A stretch of 64,000 nt of DNA from Xanthomonas hortorum (GTDB lineage: Bacteria; Pseudomonadota; Gammaproteobacteria; Xanthomonadales; Xanthomonadaceae): NCBI RefSeq assembly GCF_002940005.1, contig NZ_MDEF01000006.1; one strand, given 5' to 3'. Below the pieces are notes generated by a model, which made no database searches, was not told the DNA's origin, and saw only the letters and a list, made by a program, of their open reading frames with translations. The position numbers and the translations under genes were made by a program. Below, one piece after another: positions 57,932-64,000 of the stretch. How positions within the stretch are numbered: the stretch's first letter is position 1; every line of letters starts with the position of its first letter.

Positions 57932-59032
57932 ATGGACGCTTCCATCGACGAGGCTTCGTTGCTGTCTGCATCGCCGCTGTTGGCCGGGCTGCGCGCTGCG
58001 GCGCCCAGCCTGCGGCGGCGCGTGCCGCAGCAGAGCGAGACAAGCCGATGGCATGCGCTGCGCATCGGCGAGCGCGCGTATCGGGTGGCGTTGCCGATCA
58101 CCTTTACGCCGTATGCGTCGGTGCGGCCGTGTTCGGCGCGCTGCGGTTTCTGTTCGGAAAACCTGCGCCAGCACGGCGGCGGCCTGGCCGCAGCGATGTT
58201 GCGTCCGGGGCCGGACTACTTCGCACAGTTGAGCGCTGCGTTGCAGCTGCTGCACAAGGTGCCGTTGTCGTATTCCTTGTCCGGGTTGGAGATGACCGAC
58301 GATCCGGATTGGTTGCAGGCTTTGTTGCACACCTTGTCAACAACGCCCAACGGCCCGCGTGTGGAGCAGCGCGTGCTGTACAGCAATGGTGCCGGGTTTG
58401 CGCGTGCGCAAGGTGCGCAGTTGATCGATGCCTTGGTGGACTTCTGCCTGTCGTGGATCGAGCTGTCGCGTCACCACCCGCTGCAGGCGGGCAACGACGC
58501 GATCATGCGCTTTCGCCCCGACGAGCCGATCGCCGATACGGCCACTTTCAAGCATACGGCACGAGGCATTGCGGCGCGCGTGCCGGTGCGGCTGGTCTGC
58601 ATCGTGCAACGCGGTGGTGTGGACAGTGCCGATGCCGTGGCGCAGTACATCGCGTGGGCGCGCAGCTGTGGCGCCAGCCAGGTGATCTTTCGCGAGTTGT
58701 CGCGTCTGGACGATGCGTATCGCAGCAATGGCACCTGGCGTTATATCGCGCAGCACCGCATCGGCATGGAAAGCTTGTTGGCGCACTGCATGCAGCAGCC
58801 GTGGTGGTCGCGTTGGCAAGCGGACGGCATGACCGAGGGCTATTACTTCTGGAATCTGCGCATGCGCAGTGAGGATGGCCTGGAAGTGGTGTTCGAAAGC
58901 GCCGACTACGCAGCCATGCACGCACGCCACGCCACCGGCGACCTCTACAAGCTGGTGTTCTTCGCCAACGGCCGTTTGTGCGCGGGCTGGGATCCGGATG
59001 CCGACGTGCTGTGGGACCCAGCCCATGGATGA
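57932..59032 (+). CDS. Radical SAM protein of unknown function
   Basis: A 366-residue protein with the radical SAM cluster motif CSARCGFCSEN (C67, C71, C74) following LPITFTPYASVRP. The rest of the core is readable: SLSGLEMTDDPDWLQALL, VLYSNGAGFA, ARVPVRLVCIVQRGGVDS and SQVIFRELSRL. A C-terminal region of about 90 residues (about 275-366) ends FFANGRLCAGWDPDADVLWDP. I cannot assign the substrate. It starts 22 bases after nadV and overlaps the methyltransferase gene by eight bases, so the four genes from nadM are likely one functional cluster. Confidence 0.85.
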   Translation: MDASIDEASLLSASPLLAGLRAAAPSLRRRVPQQSETSRWHALRIGERAYRVALPITFTPYASVRPCSARCGFCSENLRQHGGGLAAAMLRPGPDYFAQLSAALQLLHKVPLSYSLSGLEMTDDPDWLQALLHTLSTTPNGPRVEQRVLYSNGAGFARAQGAQLIDALVDFCLSWIELSRHHPLQAGNDAIMRFRPDEPIADTATFKHTARGIAARVPVRLVCIVQRGGVDSADAVAQYIAWARSCGASQVIFRELSRLDDAYRSNGTWRYIAQHRIGMESLLAHCMQQPWWSRWQADGMTEGYYFWNLRMRSEDGLEVVFESADYAAMHARHATGDLYKLVFFANGRLCAGWDPDADVLWDPAHG

Positions 59033-60089
59033 GCTCGATCAACACAGCTGGTGGACGCCGACGCCGGACGACCCCGCGTGGGCACTGCCCGATGACCTGT
59101 GCGCAACCGATCCGCTTGGCGGGCGCGACTGTGGCTGGGTCAACCAGATGCGCCCGTTCGTACGCCATTTCAGTGCGCCGGGGGAGCAGGTGTTCGATCC
59201 GTTCTGCGGTTTCGGCAGCACGCTGCTGGCTGCGGCGCTAGAAGGGCGCAACGCGCATGGCATGGAGATCGACCCTGCACGTGCGCAACTGGCGCGCACG
59301 CGCCTGCAACGGCATGCCGTACGGGCGCCGGTCGTGGTCGGCACGGTGGTCGACGCCGCGCCCGCTGCGGCGATCGATCTGTGTCTGACCAACGTGCCGT
59401 ATTTCGGTTGCCACTGGCGCGGCGAAGCAGTGCCTGGGCAGCTGTATGCCAATGCCGATTACGCCGGCTATCTGTCCGGCATGCGTGCGGTGTTGCATGC
59501 GCTGCGCAAGCGATTACGGCCGGATGCCTTTGGCGTGGCGATGGTGGAAAACGTCGTTGTCGGCGGGCGGGTGATCCCGCAGGCATGGGACCTGGGGCGG
59601 ATCCTCGCCAGCCTGTTCACGCTGCGCGAGGAACGGGTGCTGTGCTACCAGCGGCCGGGCGCAGCACTGACGCATGCCGGCACGCAGAGCAATCGCAGCC
59701 ACGAGTACGCACTGATTTTCCAGCATTGCCGTCAGCGGCTTGACCTGCAGCAGGCGGCGCAGTTGCTGCAGGCGGTGAGGGCGCAAGGCCTGCCGGTGGT
59801 GGTGCACGGAAGCTACGCGCGTTGGTTGGAGTCGCCAGACTTGGTGCCCCAGGGCCCGGCCGATCTGGACCTGATCCTGCAAGGCGAGCAGCCAGTGTGG
59901 GACCGCTTCACCGGTTGGCTGCAGGCGCAGGGATTCGCGTTGAGCCTGTGGGGCGAGCCGTGCCGGGCGCCGGTGGCGCTGGCCGCGGTGCGTGCGCACC
60001 ACTATCTGCGCGCCGAGCGCATCGGCGCAGACGGCAGCCGCCTGCAGCTGGACCTGCAATTGCCGGCGGATGAACCGCCGTTGCCCTGA
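59025..60089 (+). CDS. Methyltransferase-nucleotidyltransferase fusion, unknown target
   Basis: 354 residues in two parts. Residues about 35-235 are a SAM-dependent methyltransferase of the DNA/RNA N-methylase type. Motif I is FDPFCGFGSTLLAAALEGRN (D58-S65), with acidic GMEID at the end of beta-2 and a catalytic NPPY-like LTNVPYF (N123). Residues about 255-350 carry a minimal nucleotidyltransferase pattern: HGSYAR (G262-S263), then ADLDLIL (D280, D282), and a third acidic strand LQLDLQL (D343). The combination next to a radical SAM enzyme and NAD salvage is not one I recognise. Base modification of RNA or DNA, a small-molecule pathway or a defence role are all possible. Confidence 0.75.
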   Translation: MDELDQHSWWTPTPDDPAWALPDDLCATDPLGGRDCGWVNQMRPFVRHFSAPGEQVFDPFCGFGSTLLAAALEGRNAHGMEIDPARAQLARTRLQRHAVRAPVVVGTVVDAAPAAAIDLCLTNVPYFGCHWRGEAVPGQLYANADYAGYLSGMRAVLHALRKRLRPDAFGVAMVENVVVGGRVIPQAWDLGRILASLFTLREERVLCYQRPGAALTHAGTQSNRSHEYALIFQHCRQRLDLQQAAQLLQAVRAQGLPVVVHGSYARWLESPDLVPQGPADLDLILQGEQPVWDRFTGWLQAQGFALSLWGEPCRAPVALAAVRAHHYLRAERIGADGSRLQLDLQLPADEPPLP

Positions 60090-60162
60090 TCCGGCAACGC
60101 CACGCCACGCGCACATGGGTTGCGGCTATGCTCTTGGCCGGTTTTGGATGCCGGAGTTGTCT

Positions 60163-60969
60163 ATGTCTTGTTCTTCCCTGATCGCGCGCTGCGCGCTGCT
60201 CGGCGCGTTGGCAACCCTGGCTGGCTGCGGTGGCAGCAAGGGCGACACGATGCTGATGCGCGAGTCGTTCAATTCCGACGATACCTATTCGCGCAGTGTG
60301 GCGGCCACCTCGATGCAGGCTTGCGAGGCCGCGCGGCGCGTGTTGTTGAGCCAGGGCTACGCGGTCACGCGCGCCGATGCCGCAGGCGTGGAAGGCAGCA
60401 AGAACTTCCAGCTCAAGGAGGCCGACCAGAGCGAGCAGCTCAATCTGCGCATTTCCTGCGCCACGCAGGAGGGCGGCAAGGCGCAGGTGTTCGTCAGCGC
60501 GCTGCAGGATCGTTACGCACTGAAGAAGAGCTCGACCTCGGCCAGCGTGGGTGTTGGCGTGCTGGGCTCGTTGTCGCTGCCGGTGGGCAGTACCGGCGAC
60601 TCGCTGGTGCGTGTGTCCACCACCACGGTGCAGGACGCGGCCTTCTACAAGCGCTTTTTCGAGCGCTTGAACTCGTATCTGCCCAATGTGACCCAGGCCG
60701 TGCCTGCCGCTGCGAGTGCGGCCCCCGCGCCAGTTGCACCGCCACATCCGGCTGCGGCTACACCTGCGGCGGCGGCACCCGTGCCGACCGCAGCGGCTGC
60801 AACGCCCGCGACTGCAGTGCCGGCCGCTGCCGCAACGTCTGCTTCCACAACAGTCGAACAGCCGCCGATTGCGCCGCTACCGGTCGAGGCCCAGGATCCG
60901 CCCCCTGCACCTGCACCGGCACCCACGCCGACGAACGTGCCGCAGACCGAGCCCGCAACTCAGCCGTGA
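60163..60969 (+). CDS. DUF2242-type lipoprotein
   Basis: A 268-residue predicted lipoprotein (signal with lipobox LAGC, C21). Residues about 30-185 resemble DUF2242: ESFNSDDTYSRSVAATSMQACEAARRVLLSQGYAVTRADA, KNFQLKEADQSEQLNLRISC, and the C-terminal DAAFYKRFFERLNSYL. The last 80 residues are an Ala/Pro-rich tail. Function unknown. The start at 60163 follows CCGGAG; a second ATG is at 60148. Confidence 0.75.
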   Translation: MSCSSLIARCALLGALATLAGCGGSKGDTMLMRESFNSDDTYSRSVAATSMQACEAARRVLLSQGYAVTRADAAGVEGSKNFQLKEADQSEQLNLRISCATQEGGKAQVFVSALQDRYALKKSSTSASVGVGVLGSLSLPVGSTGDSLVRVSTTTVQDAAFYKRFFERLNSYLPNVTQAVPAAASAAPAPVAPPHPAAATPAAAAPVPTAAAATPATAVPAAAATSASTTVEQPPIAPLPVEAQDPPPAPAPAPTPTNVPQTEPATQP

Positions 60970-61093
60970 CGTCAGAGTTCACGCTCCGCTCCGGAACCTG
61001 AATAGCCGGCTGCGCGCTTCACGTTGCGTTCTCGACCGAGCCGCGAGAGTGCAGCCATGACTCGCCGAGTGGGCGAGAACGACGGAGACCACG

Positions 61094-61474
61094 ATGAAGA
61101 TGCGCAATTCCCTGCTGGGTATTTCCCGGATCGGCCTGATGGCGACGAGCACCTTCGCGCAGGCCCAGACCCATTCGCGTCAGCACCGTTATACGGAAGC
61201 AGACGAAGGCCGCAAGTTCAATGACGGCACGCGCGTGCGCTGCCACAATGTCGAAGTGCAGAAGAATTCGACCGACCCCAATCGCGTCGGCGGCACCGTT
61301 GCAGGCGCAGTGGTTGGTGGTCTGCTGGGTAATCAGGTAGGTGGCGGTAACGGCAAGAAGCTGGCAACCGTGGCCGGTGCAGTCGCCGGCGGTGCTGCGG
61401 GCCGCACCATCCAGGGCAATCGCCAGCAAGCCAACGGCAATCGTCAGGTCGAGCGCGTCTGCGAACGTCGTTGA
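61094..61474 (+). CDS. Glycine-zipper (2TM) envelope protein
   Basis: A small exported protein of 126 residues. The N-terminal hydrophobic signal ends FAQAQT. A middle region has VRCHNVEVQKNSTDPNRVGG. The glycine-zipper segment (AGAVVGGLLGNQVGGGNGKKLATVAGAVAGGAAGRTIQ, about residues 69-106) is as in SlyB/OsmB-like proteins. The ending VERVCERR supplies a second Cys. Probably outer-membrane or periplasmic, general envelope function. ATG at 61094 (61100 also possible). Confidence 0.8.
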   Translation: MKMRNSLLGISRIGLMATSTFAQAQTHSRQHRYTEADEGRKFNDGTRVRCHNVEVQKNSTDPNRVGGTVAGAVVGGLLGNQVGGGNGKKLATVAGAVAGGAAGRTIQGNRQQANGNRQVERVCERR

Positions 61475-61495
61475 ATCTGCTGAATTGAATTTACG

Positions 61496-61519
61496 AGCCC
61501 CGGTCATGCCGGGGCTTTC
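61496..61519 (+). terminator. Terminator after the glycine-zipper gene
   Basis: AGCCCCGGTCATGCCGGGGCT then TTCT: an eight-base perfect stem 21 bases after the stop. Confidence 0.75.
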
Positions 61520-61569
61520 TACGTTTGAGGGTGCGGCGCCGTGTTGTCGATTCACACCACATCGCAGCG

Positions 61570-62901
61570 ATGAGTTTTTTTCGCACTTGCCGCAACGGAA
61601 TGTTTGCTTTGGCCTTGTTGGCCGCGCAATTGCTGCAGGTCGCCGGTGCCGCGCCAAGTGAGGCAGCAAACGCTGCAGGGGTGGACTGCGTCGAAGCATT
61701 GCTGCGGCGCCTGGGCTGGGACATCCGCAGCGCTGCGGTCAGTGCGCCGGTGATCCAACGCGGAGAACCGTGTACGCGCGGCTCGCTCGCGCAGGCACGC
61801 GCCGCCAGCGACCTGCAGCTGACGCTTCCGGTCACTTGGAATGCGCAGCAACGCGGCGCATCGCTCAAGGCCTTGCTGGACGATTCCGCCACGCAGTGCG
61901 CCTATGCGTTTGAAGTCGGCGCGGCCACGCGGCGTGCGGTGACGCAGCTGCAAGACAACCCGCACTATCGGTTTTCGGCCGTGCAACTGGGCTGGATCGG
62001 GTTTGGCTGGCGTGGTGCAGCGGCGCAGGGCTGGAGCGGTTTTCGCAGTTTCGGGCGCGGCTATCAGCCGCGTGGCAGCAATGCGCAGGCGCTGGATGCG
62101 TTCTACAGCGGCCAGGTGCGCTCCGAATGCGGGGTGGGGCGCCAGGTGGCGCAGCTGGCCACGCAGCGCGAGCTGTACGGCGATGCCGGATTCGATCAGG
62201 TGTTTACGCCCGGCGAGTTGTCGATCGGTACCTTTTTGACCTTGCACGACACCGACAGCATCTTGCTGGGTGCGCATGCCGGCGAATTCTTTGCCGACGG
62301 CAAGGCAGTCAAGACCGCGCAACTGGGGCGCCAGGCATTTGTCGGTGCGCCGGGGTTTATCGCGCATGTGTTCGATAAGGCGTATCTGGACGACATCCAT
62401 AACCAGGCCGAAAACTTCGTGGTGGTGGATGTCAGCGATGCGGCGGCGCAGGCCTTGGCGCAGCACGGCGGCTTTGCGCATTACGACGCGCTCAATCGAC
62501 AGATCTGGGAACTGGCCAAGGACTTGCGCGGGCGGGGCAAGCGCCGTTTCGAGCGGCTGCTGTACGAGCGCGATGCAAAACTGCGCGCCACGCTCGATGC
62601 GCAACAACACGCGCAGCTGCAAACGCTACAGGCGTTACTGGACGATCCGTTCTACCAAGGCTTTCTGGTCTACGTGCATCCCAAGGGCGTCAAGCCGATC
62701 GGCTATCACGTCGCGCGACTGCTCGACCGCAATCCCCGCACGCCGTATGCCATCGACCTGACCCTGCACAATTTGCGCAGCACCTTGTACTGGCGCTGGA
62801 TCGATTGGCAGCTGCAACAGTGCAGCGCCGGCACCGCTGCGGAACGATCCATTGAGAATTCCGCCACGCCAGCGTACGCCCGGCGTGGCACCCTGCACTG
62901 A
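61570..62901 (+). CDS. Secreted protein of unknown function
   Basis: A 443-residue exported protein (signal NGMFALALLAAQLLQVAGA|AP). It contains several Cys (VDCVEALLRRLGW, GEPCTRG, TQCAYAF, RSECGVGRQVAQLAT), followed by the acidic-His segments FTPGELSIGTFLTLHDTDSILLGAHAGEFF and DIHNQAENFVVVDVSD. A basic helical stretch (DLRGRGKRRFERLLYERDAKLRA, about residues 315-340) lies near the C-terminus. The order Cys (RSEC), later His and Asp could suit a papain- or transglutaminase-like enzyme, but I recognise no family. No ribosome binding site is obvious. It lies between a terminator and gnd. Confidence 0.7.
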   Translation: MSFFRTCRNGMFALALLAAQLLQVAGAAPSEAANAAGVDCVEALLRRLGWDIRSAAVSAPVIQRGEPCTRGSLAQARAASDLQLTLPVTWNAQQRGASLKALLDDSATQCAYAFEVGAATRRAVTQLQDNPHYRFSAVQLGWIGFGWRGAAAQGWSGFRSFGRGYQPRGSNAQALDAFYSGQVRSECGVGRQVAQLATQRELYGDAGFDQVFTPGELSIGTFLTLHDTDSILLGAHAGEFFADGKAVKTAQLGRQAFVGAPGFIAHVFDKAYLDDIHNQAENFVVVDVSDAAAQALAQHGGFAHYDALNRQIWELAKDLRGRGKRRFERLLYERDAKLRATLDAQQHAQLQTLQALLDDPFYQGFLVYVHPKGVKPIGYHVARLLDRNPRTPYAIDLTLHNLRSTLYWRWIDWQLQQCSAGTAAERSIENSATPAYARRGTLH

Positions 62902-62921
62902 TCAGATCATGAGGAGCGATT

Positions 62922-63863
62922 ATGGAACTGGGTATGGTGGGTTTGGGCCGCATGGGCGCCAACATGGCCGAGCGTCTGGTACACGGCGGGCATCGCGTGC
63001 ACGGCTACGACCCGGGCGAGGGCGCGCGCACCAGTGCGCAGGCCAAGGGCATTGTCACTGCCGATGCGCTGGCAGCGTTGGTGTCGGCACTGCCGAGCCC
63101 GCGGGTGCTGTGGTTGATGGTGCCGGCAGGCAAGATCGTCGATGACACCCTGGCGCAGCTGCTGCCGTTGTTGCAGGCCGGCGACATCGTCATCGATGGC
63201 GGCAATTCGTATTACAAGGATTCGCAACGCCGCGCCGCGTTGTTGCAGGCCAGCGGTGTTTCATTTGTCGATTGCGGCACCAGCGGTGGCGTCTGGGGTC
63301 TGCAGGAAGGCTATAGCCTGATGGTGGGCGGCGACGAGGCGGCAGTGACCACGCTGCATCCGGTGCTGGCGACGTTGGCGCCGGCAGCGGACAAGGGCTG
63401 GGGCCGCGTTGGCCCGAGCGGTGCCGGCCACTTCACCAAGATGGTCCACAACGGGATCGAGTACGGAATGATGCAGGCCTATGCCGAAGGTTTTGCGCTG
63501 ATGCAGCACAAGACCGATTTCGCACTGGATCTGCACCAGGTCGCCGAGATCTGGCGCGATGGCAGCGTGGTGCGTTCGTGGTTGCTGGATCTCACCGCCG
63601 ATGCGCTGGCGCACAACCCCAGCATGGCCGGCATCGCACCGTTCGTGGCCGATTCGGGCGAAGGCCGCTGGACGGTGGCCGAGGCAATCGATCTGGAAGT
63701 GTCTGCGCCGATCATCACGCTGTCGCTGATGGAGCGGTTGCGCTCGCGCGACAAGGATTCGTTCACCGACAAGTTGCTGGCGGCGATGCGCAACCAGTTC
63801 GGTGGGCATGCGGTGATGACCACCACCGCAACACCGCCGACGATCGGCAGCAAGGACGCATAA
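62922..63863 (+). CDS. gnd: 6-phosphogluconate dehydrogenase, short (YqeC/Gnd2) type
   Basis: Oxidative decarboxylation of 6-phosphogluconate to ribulose 5-phosphate. At 313 residues it is the short form that generally prefers NAD, unlike the 470-residue NADP enzyme. It has the dinucleotide motif GMVGLGRMGANMAERL, IDGGNSYYKDSQRR, DCGTSGGVWG and the catalytic lysine region GAGHFTKMVHNGIEYGMMQAYAEG. An Asp follows the beta-2 strand (HGYDPGEGA), consistent with NAD rather than NADP. GAGGAG ribosome binding site. Confidence 0.93.
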   Translation: MELGMVGLGRMGANMAERLVHGGHRVHGYDPGEGARTSAQAKGIVTADALAALVSALPSPRVLWLMVPAGKIVDDTLAQLLPLLQAGDIVIDGGNSYYKDSQRRAALLQASGVSFVDCGTSGGVWGLQEGYSLMVGGDEAAVTTLHPVLATLAPAADKGWGRVGPSGAGHFTKMVHNGIEYGMMQAYAEGFALMQHKTDFALDLHQVAEIWRDGSVVRSWLLDLTADALAHNPSMAGIAPFVADSGEGRWTVAEAIDLEVSAPIITLSLMERLRSRDKDSFTDKLLAAMRNQFGGHAVMTTTATPPTIGSKDA

Positions 63864-63888
63864 CGCGTCAGCGAGTGAAGCAGTTCAT

Positions 63889-63911
63889 GCGCGCCTGCCT
63901 TGCGGGCGCGC
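63889..63911. terminator. Hairpin between gnd and the convergent gene
   Basis: GCGCGCC-TGCCTTGC-GGGCGCGC, a seven-base GC stem between converging stops; possible bidirectional terminator. Confidence 0.5.
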
Positions 63912-63918
63912 AGTCGTT

Positions 63919-64000
63919 TCAGCGGTCGCCAGACGTGGCGCCGGCACCATCCAGCCACTGCACCTGACCCAACGCGGCACTGCGTTGCGCCAGCTCCAGC
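63919..64000 (-). CDS. 3' end of a minus-strand gene cut by the window edge
   Basis: The minus strand reads LELAQRSAALGQVQWLDGAG then ATSGDR and a TGA at 63919. Frame and amino-acid use look coding, but 27 residues are too few to name the product. It converges on gnd. Confidence 0.4.
   Translation of the reverse strand, partial: LELAQRSAALGQVQWLDGAGATSGDR

Noticed and set aside
1..64000. tRNA or rRNA genes
   Set aside because: No cloverleaf with a GTTCGANTC-like T loop and no rRNA segments were recognised by eye; a tRNAscan or Infernal run would settle it.

Overview
The window looks like chromosomal DNA of a plant-associated Xanthomonas. The GC content is high. The gene order dapF-DUF484-xerC-hslVU and the mreBCD-mrdAB block fit the genus, and a textbook plant-inducible-promoter (PIP) box sits in front of a polygalacturonase. 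Several dispersed intergenic repeat families typical of xanthomonads recur through the window. The species cannot be fixed by reading alone.

Layout. 1-560: debris of IS5-like elements. 0.56-4.8 kb: aminotransferase (-), secreted oligopeptidase B, DUF454 protein. 4.8-10 kb: lptM-dapF-DUF484-xerC, then hslV and hslU separated by a repeat hairpin. 10-14.5 kb (-): an orphan F1 epsilon-like protein, a fungal-type cytosine deaminase, an ElaA-like acetyltransferase and an EmrB/EmrA efflux pair. 14.6-20.2 kb: ubiE, a diguanylate cyclase, a frameshifted M1 aminopeptidase, a lipoprotein and a HAD phosphatase.

20.6-32.5 kb is the most unusual part. It is a one-directional six-gene operon: a quinoprotein alcohol dehydrogenase carrying the lanthanide signature (XoxF type), a XoxJ-like protein fused to ankyrin repeats, a c-type cytochrome, a YVTN propeller, a class-III-like zinc alcohol dehydrogenase and a TonB-dependent receptor. 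It is preceded by a near-perfect -24/-12 sigma-54 promoter and followed, on the other strand, by an AcoR-like sigma-54 activator. The first four proteins all carry lipoprotein signals.

32.9-51.4 kb: a PfkB kinase, then the cell-elongation and wall genes mreB-mreC-mreD-mrdA-rodA, mltB-rlpA-dacC and ybeD-lipB-lipA. In E. coli mrdAB-rlpA-dacA-ybeD-lipB-lipA is contiguous. Here it is split by a HrpX-type polygalacturonase locus and by an LpxR/CsgG-like pair. MreC has a long disordered tail that appears to be encoded by the same repeats that fill intergenic spaces.

51.7-64 kb: the tail-specific protease, a secreted endonuclease/exonuclease/phosphatase-family protein, then nadM-Nudix and nicotinamide phosphoribosyltransferase (an NAD salvage pair with an identical 15-bp upstream motif), a radical SAM enzyme and a methyltransferase-nucleotidyltransferase fusion of unknown purpose. 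The window ends with two lipoprotein or glycine-zipper envelope proteins, a secreted protein of unknown function, a short-type 6-phosphogluconate dehydrogenase and the 3' end of a minus-strand gene.

All functional calls are from reading sequence and remembered family motifs; no search was run.
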